A stretch of DNA of 64,000 bases from Pseudomonas sp. CFII64 (GCF_000416235.1 NZ_ATLO01000042.1:124001-188000), one strand, 5' to 3'. Shown: positions 43,924 to 52,688, counted from the first letter of the stretch. The notes: generated from the letters alone by a model not told the origin. Program-made: numbers and translations.

Positions 43924-44829
43924 ATGTCCAGATCTCGCACCATTGATCTTGCTCTGATCCGCACCTTCGTCGTGGTTGCGCAGACCGGCAGCATCAGCGC
44001 TGCCGCACGTCAGCTGCACCTCACCCAGGGCGGTATCAGCCAACAGGTCAAGCGGCTGGAGACGTTTTTCGACTGTCTGTTGCTGGAACGCGATCCTCAG
44101 GGCACGCAGTTGACTGATCGAGGGGCGGACTTTCTGCCCAAAGCCCGCCGTCTCCTCGAACTCAACGACCGTGTGTGCGAGGAAATGACCGGGCCGCACA
44201 GCGGAGAAACAGTGCGGGTCGGCGTACCCTACGACATGGCCGGAGCGCATTTCGCCCCCATTCTGAAAGCCTATGCCCATCGCCATCCAAACGTAAAGGT
44301 CACGATTGTGACCGGCTCCTCGGTTGACCTGATGCAGGATTTTTCCCGAGGTCTGGTTGATCTGACCATTAGCCAATGCCCTGAGAGCGAGGCCGTTGGC
44401 GAACGCCTGAGCCTGGAGCCGTTGGTGTGGATCGGCACTGCGGACGAACTGTTTCGCCAAAGGCCATTGCCGCTGTGTTTCGTGACGCCAACCTGCACCT
44501 TTCGCCGCACGGTTTTTGCCATGCTCGGCCAGGCGCACATCAGTTGGCGTGTGGTATTCGAAAATGCCTCGGTCGATGCCACGCTCTCCACTGTCCGCAG
44601 CGGCCTGGCGCTGACGCCGTGGCTGCGCTCGCTGGTGCCCGAAGATTTCCGGGAGCTGGGAGCGGATTGCGGGCTGCCGTTATTGCCGGATTTCGCCATC
44701 GAGCTGCACGTCTCGCAACACGCAGGCACCGGAGCACTGGAAATGGCAGAGGTTATTCGCCAGCACTATCGCCAGTCGGCAATGCCGCCCACCTTAATAA
44801 GGCGTGCCGCTCGCTCGCTGACGCCTTAG
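43924..44829 (+). CDS. LysR-family transcriptional regulator
   Basis: 301-residue regulator with an N-terminal winged helix (FVVVAQTGSISAAARQLHLT, then QGGISQQVKRLETFF) and a periplasmic-binding-like effector domain. Start placed at ATG 43924, which gives the normal family N terminus; upstream in-frame ATGs would add unusual hydrophobic residues. Divergent from the cupin gene. The last 36 bases overlap the convergent FMN reductase gene. Confidence 0.88.
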   Translation: MSRSRTIDLALIRTFVVVAQTGSISAAARQLHLTQGGISQQVKRLETFFDCLLLERDPQGTQLTDRGADFLPKARRLLELNDRVCEEMTGPHSGETVRVGVPYDMAGAHFAPILKAYAHRHPNVKVTIVTGSSVDLMQDFSRGLVDLTISQCPESEAVGERLSLEPLVWIGTADELFRQRPLPLCFVTPTCTFRRTVFAMLGQAHISWRVVFENASVDATLSTVRSGLALTPWLRSLVPEDFRELGADCGLPLLPDFAIELHVSQHAGTGALEMAEVIRQHYRQSAMPPTLIRRAARSLTP

Positions 44830-45384
44830 CGCCTGCGCATACCATTCAAACTCATCCAGAAAACCATTCATCTGCCTGGTGGTGCGCTCCTCTTTGGCTT
44901 GCCCATCGTCACTCAGGGCGTCACCAATCCGGGGAATGGCAAACAGGCTGGGAATGCTCGGCATGCCCAATTCCCCCAGGATCATCCGCAACTGCATTGC
45001 CGCCCGCACGCCCCCGTATCTGCCGGCGGAGTAACAGGTAATTGCCGAAGGCCGCCAGAAATACTCTTCCAGAAAATGATCCAGCAGGTTTTTCAACGCT
45101 GGCGGTACACCGTGATTGTATTCAGCGCTGACCAACAGAAAACCATCGGCTCGACGGTACAGCGTCGCCAGCTGCTCCAGTTCGGCCGGTGCCGAGCCTT
45201 TCGGGTATTCCTTGTACATGCGGTCCAGCAACGGCAAGCGAGTCACCATCGGGTCGACCAGCACCGCCTCATGCCCGCGCTGTTCAAGCGCCGCCAGAAG
45301 CAGGCGCGCGGCTTTTATCCCTTGCCGATCGGAGCGTACCGAGCCAAGCAATACGGCGATGGTCAGTGGTTCGGAGTGGGTCAT
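44794..45384 (-). CDS. NAD(P)H-dependent FMN reductase-family protein
   Basis: 196-residue flavodoxin-like reductase. The FMN phosphate loop is LLGSVRSDRQG near residues 12-23, the second flavin loop SAEYNHGVPPALKNLLD near 88-104, and AGRYGGVRAA follows, the pattern of quinone/azo/chromate reductases in this family. AGGAG ribosome site. It overlaps the LysR gene 3' end by 36 bases in antisense. Confidence 0.87.
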   Translation of the reverse strand: MTHSEPLTIAVLLGSVRSDRQGIKAARLLLAALEQRGHEAVLVDPMVTRLPLLDRMYKEYPKGSAPAELEQLATLYRRADGFLLVSAEYNHGVPPALKNLLDHFLEEYFWRPSAITCYSAGRYGGVRAAMQLRMILGELGMPSIPSLFAIPRIGDALSDDGQAKEERTTRQMNGFLDEFEWYAQALRRQRASGTPY

Positions 45385-45572
45385 GATCAGGGCTCCTGGA
45401 TAGTCGGGTCTATCGAGAATAGCCGCCGATTGTACGAACGCAGAACAAACGGGGCGCTATCAGTGCTGCCCCGCTACGTTACATCACCGACATAGGACGA
45501 GCATCCCGGTCTATGCTTGTCTTGCCTGTTCGTTCCGTCCTGGAACACCGAACAGCCCATCAGGCAGAAAAC

Positions 45573-46319
45573 GTGAAACATTGGACACTCGCCGCAGCAT
45601 CGTTGTGGGTATTGCTCGGCACTTGTGTCAGGGCCGAACCCTATCAGGTCGTTACCGAAGAATGGGCACCGTACAACTACGAAGAGAACAATCAGCTAAC
45701 CGGCATGACCACCGAAATCGTCCGGGCCATCATGGCGCTGACCGGGGATAACTTTGAAGTGGTGCTGCTGCCCAGCATGCGAGCTACCCGTGTCTTACAA
45801 AACCGGCCCCGGACGATCATGTATTCCATGTTCCGCACGGCCGAGCGCGAGCCGTTATATAAGTGGGTTGGACCAATCGTCGAGGAATCCATCCACGCCT
45901 ATCAATTGGCCAAGGCGCCGCCGGTGAATTCCCTGGAGCAACTGCTGCACGCGCCGCGAATCACTACCCGGCATGCCGGCCTGGTGCCCGATATGCTGCA
46001 GTCTCTGGGTTTCAACAACCTCGACAGAAGTGCTACGGAAAACCTGCAGCTCTACCGCATGCTTCTCGCCGGACGCACCAGCATCATCATCGGCGATACC
46101 GATGCCGGGGTGGTTTTTTACAGCCGTCAGTTGAACATCGCGCCCGGTACGTTACGGCAGATTCCCATCGAGCTCTATCGCTCATCGTTGTACATCGCCT
46201 TCAGCCGCGACTGTGAAGACGAACGGGTCGCTGCCTGGGCCAACGCTTTGGCGCAACTGCGTCACTCGGGCGAACTGGAGCGTATCCAGCGTCAGTATCA
46301 GCAGCCGGTCGGGCAATGA
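45573..46319 (+). CDS. Orphan periplasmic solute-binding protein (SBP family 3)
   Basis: About 248 residues from a GTG at 45573, giving a signal peptide (KHWTLAAASLWVLLGTCVRA). The mature domain begins with YQVVTEEWAPYNYEENNQL, as in the amino acid-binding-like proteins often found without a transporter in Pseudomonas, and has the usual inter-lobe region. No permease or ATPase gene is adjacent, so it may feed a distant transporter or act as a stand-alone sensor. The 188-base gap upstream is shared with the FMN reductase gene. Confidence 0.82.
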   Translation: MKHWTLAAASLWVLLGTCVRAEPYQVVTEEWAPYNYEENNQLTGMTTEIVRAIMALTGDNFEVVLLPSMRATRVLQNRPRTIMYSMFRTAEREPLYKWVGPIVEESIHAYQLAKAPPVNSLEQLLHAPRITTRHAGLVPDMLQSLGFNNLDRSATENLQLYRMLLAGRTSIIIGDTDAGVVFYSRQLNIAPGTLRQIPIELYRSSLYIAFSRDCEDERVAAWANALAQLRHSGELERIQRQYQQPVGQ

Positions 46320-46483
46320 TATGTCGATGACCCAGGCTTCAGGTATTCATCAACCTCTGTGATCAACCATTCGGAAAAATCACGTTGCCGCGATGTCGAG
46401 CGCGCCTGATTGGGCACGACGAGCCAATAAGGATAAGGGTAAGGTGTTGTAAATACTTGGTCATACGAGACGGAGAGTAACAA
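46298..46483 (-). pseudogene. LysR regulator C-terminal remnant
   Basis: The 60 or so codons read YPYWLVVPNQARSTSRQRDF and SEWLITEVDEYL, the very end of a GcvA-like LysR effector domain. The N-terminal 240 residues, including the helix-turn-helix, are absent: upstream sequence is the start of the glutathione transferase remnant and a TGA lies a few codons back. Probably left by a deletion that joined the two neighbours. It overlaps the end of the solute-binding gene by 22 bases. Confidence 0.75.
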
Positions 46484-46865
46484 ATGAAGCTTTGGGGCAT
46501 GCTGGATTCACCCTATGTTCGCCGAGTCGCCATTTCCCTGGACGTGTTCGGGATCGAATTTGAACATGAGCCATTGTCCGTGTTCAGCACGTTCGAGGCG
46601 TTTGCCCAAATCAATCCGGTGGTCAAAGCGCCGACACTGTCCCTCGACGACGGTACGGTACTGATGGATTCGACGCTGATCATTGACTACTTCGAAGCCA
46701 CCAGCGCCCCGGCCGCCAAGCTGTTGCCGCAGCAACCACAGGCTCTAGGCACGGCCCTGCGTACCGTGGGGCTGGCATTGGCGGCCTGAGGACTTCCCCG
46801 CGATCCGCGCATTGGCCGAGAGTCTGGAACAGACTGAACTGTTCCGACGCTATCCCATCGTTTGA
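46484..46865 (+). pseudogene. Glutathione S-transferase remnant with internal deletion
   Basis: Codons 1-101 give an intact N-terminal thioredoxin-like domain (MKLWGMLDSPYVRRVAISLD; INPVVKAPTLSLDDGTVLMD) that stops at 46789 right after GLALAA. A different frame then reads DFPAIRALAESLEQTELFRR to a stop at 46865, which is the normal C-terminal tail of the family. About 75-80 residues of the helical domain are missing between them and the frame has shifted. A ribosome site is retained, but a working enzyme is unlikely. Confidence 0.78.
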
Positions 46866-46949
46866 ACACTGGCAGCGCCCCGGCTCAATCCGAGTCAGAT
46901 AGGGCTGGGAATCAAGGTCGGTTCCAATTACTCGTTACTTCGCCCCGGC

Positions 46950-47645
46950 TCACGCCAACAGCTCGGTGATCCACCGGACATGCCGGGCGACCTCCAGTGC
47001 TTTCTCCTCGGGCACGGCCTGCTGCGCCCGGGCGAATTGGGTCAGGGTTCGCTGTTTCAAGCGCAGCATGCGCTGCCACTTGAACAGGAACGCCGGGCTG
47101 CGTGCCTGCATCTGCAACGGGCCGAAGTACAGTTCTTCGGCGGTGTATGCCGCCGGCCCGGTACGCTCGGCGACGATGATTTCGTAGTCGAAGCGATTCT
47201 CCCGCAGCACTTCTTCGCAAAGGATGCGGTAGCCGTTTTCCATCAGCCAGTGACGCAGTGGCTGCTCGCCGCCGTTGGGCTGCAGGATCAGGCGTTCCTG
47301 GCCGTTCAGATGCGCCTTGCCGCTGTCGAGTATGTCGCGGATCGTCTCGCCACCCATGCCACACAGGCTGATCGCGGTGATTGCATCGTCCGGTTCGATT
47401 GCCGCCAGGCCATCGGCCAGGCGCACGGCGATCCGCTGACCCAGGCCGCTCTCGTGCACGGTGCGTAGCGCCGCGTGGAATGGCGTCAACGCCACCTCAC
47501 CGGCCACCGCTGTCACGATCGCGCCTCGATGCATCAACGCCACCGGCAGATAACCATGATCGGAGCCGATATCGGCCAGGCGCGCACCGGCCGGCACATG
47601 CGCCGCCACGCGTTCCAGGCGCCTGGACAATGTCTGTTGGTTCAC
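46950..47645 (-). CDS. trmK: tRNA (adenine(22)-N1)-methyltransferase (TrmK)
   Basis: 231-residue SAM-dependent enzyme that methylates A22 of tRNA. Class I methyltransferase motif I is ARLADIGSDHGYLPVAL, followed by SLCGMGGETIRDIL (the TrmK-specific catalytic loop) and LILQPNGGEQPLRHWL. A C-terminal helical pair completes the fold. The start is a GTG with AAGGG upstream. Stand-alone gene. Confidence 0.9.
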   Translation of the reverse strand: MNQQTLSRRLERVAAHVPAGARLADIGSDHGYLPVALMHRGAIVTAVAGEVALTPFHAALRTVHESGLGQRIAVRLADGLAAIEPDDAITAISLCGMGGETIRDILDSGKAHLNGQERLILQPNGGEQPLRHWLMENGYRILCEEVLRENRFDYEIIVAERTGPAAYTAEELYFGPLQMQARSPAFLFKWQRMLRLKQRTLTQFARAQQAVPEEKALEVARHVRWITELLA

Positions 47646-47879
47646 CTGCAGCCCTTTTCACTAACGTCCGGCAAGTTCGACCGGATCGGGGGGCGATTCT
47701 GTCGAGCAACGCCGCGTATTTCAAGCCTGACGCATTCCTCCCGGCGTATTGAAAAGCAATACCTACGCCACGAGCCGAAACATGCTAGCTACTGTGTTGT
47801 GTCATGAAAAGCGTGCTTTCAGAAAGTGGAATAGGCAGGTTGATCGAGATCCACGGTTCAACCCGCCATCGTCAGGGCA

Positions 47880-48536
47880 TCAGCTCAGCCGGACGGAAAG
47901 CTCGACGTCCTCACCGACCGGCACGGACAGGTAACCGTTTTTCGGCGAGCGAACGTAGGCCAGGTAATCCGGGCAGTAATCGGTGTTGTCGGCCACCACC
48001 ACAGCTCCTGGCTTGAGTCGGCTTTCGACCAGGCTCAGCACATCGCGATAAAGAGCCTTCGCGCCGTCAAGCAGCAACAGGTCGACGACATCAGGCAGAT
48101 CAGTGGCCAGAGTGACAAGCGCATCACCCTCGCGAATGTCCACCAGGTCGCTCACCCCGCCTTCAATCAAGTGCTCGCGGGCCAGGGCGATTTTCGACGC
48201 TTCGAACTCACTGGTGATCAACACACCGCCGCCGTTGTCCCGCAGGGCGGCGGCCAGGTGCAAGGTCGAGAGCCCGAACGAGGTGCCGAACTCGACGATG
48301 GAACGCGCTTTTGCGCTGCGCGCCAGCATGTACAACAGCTTGCCGGTATCTCGCGAGATCGGTAGCCAGAGGTCTTTCAACAGTCCGTAGAGTTCTCGAT
48401 AGTCCGCCTTGCTGCGCATGAGGCGTTCGCGTTCATCAGCGGCCATCGTGCTGAATACGTCACTGGTGGTGGCGTTGGCGCGGGCGTACAGACGTTCAAT
48501 CAGCAGCGCCATTGGCGCTGCGGTAAGGGTGTTCAT
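47880..48536 (-). CDS. SAM-dependent O-methyltransferase family protein
   Basis: 218-residue class I methyltransferase of the catechol/caffeoyl-CoA O-methyltransferase-like group: motif I VEFGTSFGLSTLHLAAAL, metal/active-site region DLLLLDGAKALYRDVL, and VVVADNTDYCPDYLAYVRS. Start chosen at the ATG at 48536 with GGAAG upstream. Divergent from a TetR gene across a gap with two matching operators, so its expression is probably controlled by that repressor. Confidence 0.85.
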   Translation of the reverse strand: MNTLTAAPMALLIERLYARANATTSDVFSTMAADERERLMRSKADYRELYGLLKDLWLPISRDTGKLLYMLARSAKARSIVEFGTSFGLSTLHLAAALRDNGGGVLITSEFEASKIALAREHLIEGGVSDLVDIREGDALVTLATDLPDVVDLLLLDGAKALYRDVLSLVESRLKPGAVVVADNTDYCPDYLAYVRSPKNGYLSVPVGEDVELSVRLS

Positions 48537-48583
48537 GGTCGCTTCCCGTTTCAAGGTTGAGCGCCTCAAGGCGCCGGGCTAAT

Positions 48584-48603
48584 ATGCGACTAATTCGTCG
48601 CAT
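48584..48603. promoter_or_regulatory. TetR-type operator, copy 1
   Basis: ATGCGAC-N6-GTCGCAT, a perfect seven-base inverted repeat in the divergent methyltransferase/TetR gap. Palindromes of this size are typical TetR sites. Confidence 0.75.
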
Positions 48604-48610
48604 TAAAATT

Positions 48611-48630
48611 ATGCGAGCAATTCGTCACAT
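48611..48630. promoter_or_regulatory. TetR-type operator, copy 2
   Basis: ATGCGAG-N6-GTCACAT, 27 bases from copy 1 and differing from it at only four of twenty positions. The pair may bind two regulator dimers side by side. Confidence 0.7.
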
Positions 48631-48666
48631 TCGCTATTCGCATTAGCACCCAGGCAGGAACGCCCT

Positions 48667-49299
48667 ATGACCAGTCGCCAGACCTCGCAGATTTCCTCAC
48701 GCAAACAGCCCAAACAGGCGCGATCGACCGAGCTGGTGGCGACCATCCTCGAAGCGGCTATTCAGGTTTTGGGCAAAGAAGGTGCGGCACGTTTCACCAC
48801 GGCCCGCGTCGCGGAAAAGGCCGGCGTCAGTATCGGCTCGGTGTATCAATACTTCCCCAACAAGGCGGCCATTCTGTTTCGGCTCCAGAGCGATGAATGG
48901 CAGCAAACCACGCAAATGCTTTGCGCGATCCTCAGTGACAGGGACAAGCCGCCCCTTGAGCGGCTGCAGACGCTGGTGCATACCTTTATTCATTCGGAGT
49001 GCGAAGAAGCGCAGATGCGGGTTGCACTCAACGACGCCGCGCCGCTCTACCGGGACGCGCCCGAAGCGCATGAGGTTCGGGCGACGGGGGAGCAGATCTT
49101 TCAGACCTTCATGCTTGAATTGCTCCCTCAAGCCCCTGAAGCAACCCGCGCCCTAGCCTGCGACTTGATTGCCACGACCTTCAGTACAGTGGGCAAGCAC
49201 TTCTCGGAAAGCCCTCGTACTGCTGCAGAAATCACTGCCTACGCTGATGCCATGGCCGATATGTTCAGCGCCTATGTGACAGTGCTCAACCAGCGCTGA
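48667..49299 (+). CDS. TetR-family transcriptional regulator
   Basis: 210-residue repressor. The N-terminal helix-turn-helix contains ILEAAIQVLGKEGAARFTTA and RVAEKAGVSIGSVYQYFPNK; the C-terminal all-helical ligand domain is of the usual length. AGGAA ribosome site. It faces the O-methyltransferase gene across the twin operators and probably represses both itself and that gene until an unknown small molecule binds. Confidence 0.9.
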   Translation: MTSRQTSQISSRKQPKQARSTELVATILEAAIQVLGKEGAARFTTARVAEKAGVSIGSVYQYFPNKAAILFRLQSDEWQQTTQMLCAILSDRDKPPLERLQTLVHTFIHSECEEAQMRVALNDAAPLYRDAPEAHEVRATGEQIFQTFMLELLPQAPEATRALACDLIATTFSTVGKHFSESPRTAAEITAYADAMADMFSAYVTVLNQR

Positions 49300-49322
49300 G
49301 CATGCCAAAGCCCGTCACATGG

Positions 49323-50003
49323 TCAGTCGTGCCGTTCAGCGTATTGCCCGTTCAGGGCTGCAATGTCCTCTACCAGGCTATCGAGTGTCGGACGCATGAA
49401 TAACGGAGCAGGCGCCCCTGCCGGAGCGTCAAGTCCTATCCGGTTATGCCAGAGGGTCGGCAAGCCGACTTTCTGTGTGCCAAACAGATCGTAGGCTGAA
49501 CCGGCGACGAATACAGCGCGAGCCGGCTCGACACCCGCAAGTTGCAGCGCGAGCCGGTAAGGTTCTGGATCAGGCTTGTAGAAACCAGCCTGTTCAGAAG
49601 TGACAATCACATCGAACGGCACGCCCAGAAGATCCGCCGCAATGCGTCCCAACTTCTCCGAACAGTTAGTGACGACCCCCAGTTTGTAGTGCGGGGCCAA
49701 TTCGCTCAGCACACGCCTGGCCTCAGGCCACGGCTGCAACTCTGTCCAGCGCGCCTCCAGCTGTGCGGCGGCATCTTTTCCCAGCCCTACACTGATGGCG
49801 GCCTCCTCGACCAGCGTTTCATAGGGCCGATAGGTGCCACAGCCGTAAGTAGCTTTCAAATAAGCCATACGCCAGGTGCGCCCCATTTCCTCGGAGCCGG
49901 CGACGGAGTTCCACAGCGTCCACGAATCCAGCAACGCGGTGAGCAAGTCGAACAGGACGAGCTCGACAGGAGCTTGCCGGATAGTGCTTTCAGTTGAGTT
50001 CAT
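49323..50003 (-). CDS. HAD-like hydrolase (haloacid dehalogenase type II-like)
   Basis: 226-residue HAD-fold protein. Motif I is VLFDLLTALLDS: the nucleophile Asp is present but the second Asp of phosphatases is replaced, as in 2-haloacid dehalogenases. Motif II VVTNCSE, motif III FYKPDP with Lys and motif IV FVAGSAYDLFGT are present. It is the third gene of the operon with RidA and the D-threonine aldolase-like enzyme, 21 bases after ridA, which is an unusual partner and argues against a simple haloacid role. Confidence 0.82.
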   Translation of the reverse strand: MNSTESTIRQAPVELVLFDLLTALLDSWTLWNSVAGSEEMGRTWRMAYLKATYGCGTYRPYETLVEEAAISVGLGKDAAAQLEARWTELQPWPEARRVLSELAPHYKLGVVTNCSEKLGRIAADLLGVPFDVIVTSEQAGFYKPDPEPYRLALQLAGVEPARAVFVAGSAYDLFGTQKVGLPTLWHNRIGLDAPAGAPAPLFMRPTLDSLVEDIAALNGQYAERHD

Positions 50004-50024
50004 AACGACTGCCCTTCTTCAAAG

Positions 50025-50399
50025 TTATTCAATTTCCGCCACCGCTGAAACTTCCACCAAGGCTCCATGATGGAGGGGTCCACAGGGGATGATCGCCCGT
50101 GCAGGTCGATGGGCGCCCATAAGCGCCGAATAAGTCGAATTGACGATAGGCCAGTCATCCACATCAACGATGTAAATCTGCACATTGACCAGGTGATGCA
50201 AAGCAGCTCCCGCCGCCTGGAGCACCGCCTCAACATTGGCCATCGCTTGTATGATCTGGGCTTGTATGCCGTCGGGGAATCCCTGCGCGCCTGGCAGAAA
50301 CGGCAACTGGCCGGAAATGAATAGAAGCTTTCCTGCCTGTACCCCGTGTGAGTAATGCCCACCTGGCGCAGGCAGTTTTTCTGCTGTAATCAACTTCAT
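50025..50399 (-). CDS. RidA-family reactive enamine/imine deaminase
   Basis: 124-residue RidA/YjgF/UK114 protein that hydrolyses enamine and imine intermediates released by PLP enzymes. The consensus YSHGVQAGKLLFISGQLPFLPG and MANVEAVLQAAG segments are clear; the arginine normally at the ligand site lies in GAHRPARAIIPCG. AGGAGG ribosome site. Sitting between a PLP-dependent alpha/beta-elimination-type enzyme and a HAD gene, it probably detoxifies that enzyme's product. Confidence 0.87.
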   Translation of the reverse strand: MKLITAEKLPAPGGHYSHGVQAGKLLFISGQLPFLPGAQGFPDGIQAQIIQAMANVEAVLQAAGAALHHLVNVQIYIVDVDDWPIVNSTYSALMGAHRPARAIIPCGPLHHGALVEVSAVAEIE

Positions 50400-50444
50400 G
50401 TGCCCTCCTATCGCGATGCAAGTGCTGAACTCAAACGCAAGAAA

Positions 50445-51587
50445 TCACCAACCCGAAATGCGCGGCCAGAAACCCAGGGGGTTTCCTTCGCTCAGCACGT
50501 GGTATCCGGCATGCTGCGCCGAGGTCGCGCAAGCATGGTTCGGCAGGATTCGCAGCAGCGTGCCCAAAGGCGGGAAACTTGCGGGATCGAGCTTGCCGGA
50601 TCGCGATGAAATGATTCCGTGTTCCTGGTTGGTTGCGCTGACGATCCAGTCGCCCATCGGCTGGCCGGCGACGTCGCACACAATGCCGTAGCCTTGATCA
50701 ACCGCCTGTTTGGCGGTGCCCCGATCACGCGAAAGTGCCATCCACCCCGCATCGGTGATGATCCAGCCTTTTTCAGCTTGATAACCGATGACGGACGTCA
50801 GGACCGAGACGGCAATATCCTGCACCTGACACACACCCAGCCCCGCCATGACCAGATCGAAGAACGCGAACACCCCCGCGCGAACTTCGGTTACGTCTGA
50901 TAAATCCTGAGTAAACAGCGCCGTGGGCGTTGAACCGATACTGATGATCGTCAGGTCGAAACCTGCATGGGCCAGCATCTGGCGGCTCTGGACAATTGCC
51001 GCGCGCTCCTGTCGGGCGCAGGCCTCGATTTGCGCGATTGACTGGCTGTCGTAGGACTTGCCGGCGTGCGTCATCAAGCCGCTGACCCGGATGCCACTGG
51101 CGCTCAACAACTGCGCGATTTCAACCAGCAAGGGTGCTTGCGGGCCCAGGCCGGAACGATGACCGTCGCAGTCGATTTCCAGCAGGACATCAAAGACATG
51201 CCCCGTGGTTCTGGCGAATTCGGCCAGTTGCCTGGCGGTCTGCAGATTGTCGAGCACCAGCTTGAGCGCCGCACCTTTGTCGATCAACGCGGCAGCGTGT
51301 GCAAATTTGTTGGGCGCAATGCCAACCCCATACAGGATGTCGCTAAACCCCGCGTCAAAGAAGAAGTCCGCCTCGCGCAGGGTAGAAACGGTAATCGGCC
51401 CCCGCCCACCGGCAAACAGGCGCTCGGTGACCTCCAACGACTTGTTGGTCTTCACGTGGGGACGCAATACCACATTGAACGGCGCCAGTTTATTGCGCAT
51501 CCGTTGAATGTTGGCGTCCAGACGTTCGCGGTCCAGCAACAAGGCGGGCGTTTCGAGGGTTTCGAGAAGAGAGTTGAGTGCTGACAT
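50445..51587 (-). CDS. PLP-dependent D-threonine aldolase / D-serine dehydratase-fold protein (DSD1 family)
   Basis: 380-residue fold-type III PLP enzyme. The Schiff-base lysine lies in LRPHVKTNKSLEV near residues 42-54; the metal-binding C-terminal domain has NQEHGII and ILPNHACATSA, the His/Cys pair that binds the divalent metal in D-serine dehydratase and D-threonine aldolase. Either beta-hydroxy-D-amino acid cleavage or dehydration is possible; the RidA gene downstream favours dehydration to an enamine. AGGAG ribosome site. First gene of the three-gene operon, divergent from a LysR gene with a LysR-type box between. Confidence 0.85.
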   Translation of the reverse strand: MSALNSLLETLETPALLLDRERLDANIQRMRNKLAPFNVVLRPHVKTNKSLEVTERLFAGGRGPITVSTLREADFFFDAGFSDILYGVGIAPNKFAHAAALIDKGAALKLVLDNLQTARQLAEFARTTGHVFDVLLEIDCDGHRSGLGPQAPLLVEIAQLLSASGIRVSGLMTHAGKSYDSQSIAQIEACARQERAAIVQSRQMLAHAGFDLTIISIGSTPTALFTQDLSDVTEVRAGVFAFFDLVMAGLGVCQVQDIAVSVLTSVIGYQAEKGWIITDAGWMALSRDRGTAKQAVDQGYGIVCDVAGQPMGDWIVSATNQEHGIISSRSGKLDPASFPPLGTLLRILPNHACATSAQHAGYHVLSEGNPLGFWPRISGW

Positions 51588-51639
51588 GAGTGGGCTCCTG
51601 GAATGGCGCTATTGTAAGCCGCCAAATTCGGAATAGAAT

Positions 51640-51652
51640 TTAGCTTTGCTAA
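51640..51652. promoter_or_regulatory. LysR-type box (T-N11-A) in divergent gap
   Basis: TTAGC-TTT-GCTAA, a perfect five-base inverted repeat with the T-N11-A spacing of LysR operators, 22 bases before the LysR start and 52 bases from the DSD1-type gene start. Confidence 0.65.
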
Positions 51653-51674
51653 CTCTTATATTCAGTGAAACTTA

Positions 51675-52580
51675 ATGAATGAAACGCTCGACATCCGTTT
51701 TCTGCTGGTCATCCGGGAAAGTGACAGTTTGCTGGCCGCCTCGCGCAAGCTGGGATTGACACCCTCGGCAGTCACCCAGCGGCTGCAGCAAATGGAAAAG
51801 AAACTGTCCATCCGCTTGCTGGATCGGTCGGCCCGGCAACTGCGCTTTACCGATGAAGGCGAGCTTTTGTGCCTGCGGGGCGCAGAGCTGGTCGAGCAAT
51901 TCGATAACCTGCTGGCGGATTTGCATGAGCGGCGCAGTGGCTTTGTTGGCAAACTGAAAATCAACGCGCCTTTCGGCTTCGGACGCCAGTATGTGGCGCC
52001 GGCGGTGGCAGCGTTTCAACGCCTGCACCCGGAAGTCGAGATAGCCTTGAGTTTGTCTGAACGGCCAATGGTCGAAGTGGCCGATCGGTTTGATGTCGTC
52101 ATCCATATTGGTGAACTGCACGCGTCCAACCTGGTGTGCCATTCCATTGCGCCGAACCGCCGCTACGTATGCGCGTCACCCGCCTTCATTGAGCAACACG
52201 ATCTGCCTGAACATCCCGAGCAGTTGGCAAGCCTGCCGTGCATTGCACTGCGCGAAAACAACGAAGACGTGACGCTCTGGCATTTCACACGCTCGCGTAA
52301 AACTATCAGCGTACGCGTCCGCCCTGCCTTGAGCTGCAATGAAGGCAGTGTCATTCGCCAGTGGGCGTGCGAAGGTCACGGCATCATCATGCGCTCTGAA
52401 TGGGACGTTGCCGGTGCGCTGGCGGACGGGACATTGGTAAGACTGCTGCCCGGCTGGAAGCTGCCGGATGCCAACGTCGTGGCGCTGACCCATCAACGCG
52501 AGGGGTTGCCCGCGCGAGCCCGCAACTTCTTGCGTTTCCTCCAGGATCAGTTCATCCCACAGCCGCCTTGGCGGCAATGA
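51675..52580 (+). CDS. LysR-family transcriptional regulator, D-amino acid operon neighbour
   Basis: 301-residue regulator: helix-turn-helix RESDSLLAASRKLGLTPSAV and TQRLQQMEKKLSIRLL in the first 50 residues, then a standard co-inducer domain. Divergent from the DSD1/RidA/HAD operon, with a palindromic T-N11-A box between, so it is the likely regulator of that operon. First of three LysR genes in a row. Confidence 0.88.
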   Translation: MNETLDIRFLLVIRESDSLLAASRKLGLTPSAVTQRLQQMEKKLSIRLLDRSARQLRFTDEGELLCLRGAELVEQFDNLLADLHERRSGFVGKLKINAPFGFGRQYVAPAVAAFQRLHPEVEIALSLSERPMVEVADRFDVVIHIGELHASNLVCHSIAPNRRYVCASPAFIEQHDLPEHPEQLASLPCIALRENNEDVTLWHFTRSRKTISVRVRPALSCNEGSVIRQWACEGHGIIMRSEWDVAGALADGTLVRLLPGWKLPDANVVALTHQREGLPARARNFLRFLQDQFIPQPPWRQ

Positions 52581-52591
52581 GCAGCAGCCCT

Positions 52592-52619
52592 CGCAGCGCT
52601 CAATCTCTTGAGCGCTGCG
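52592..52619. terminator. Long perfect hairpin between two LysR genes
   Basis: A perfect 12-base-pair stem, CGCAGCGCTCAA / TTGAGCGCTGCG, around a TCTC loop, starting 11 bases after the first LysR stop. No T-run follows. It may end the first transcript or act as a bidirectional structure. Confidence 0.6.
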
Positions 52620-52688
52620 AAATGCACACCGTCATCAGGCAGACACACTAATCTTCTGTTCCTGCTGACACTTAATGCGGAGATGGCC

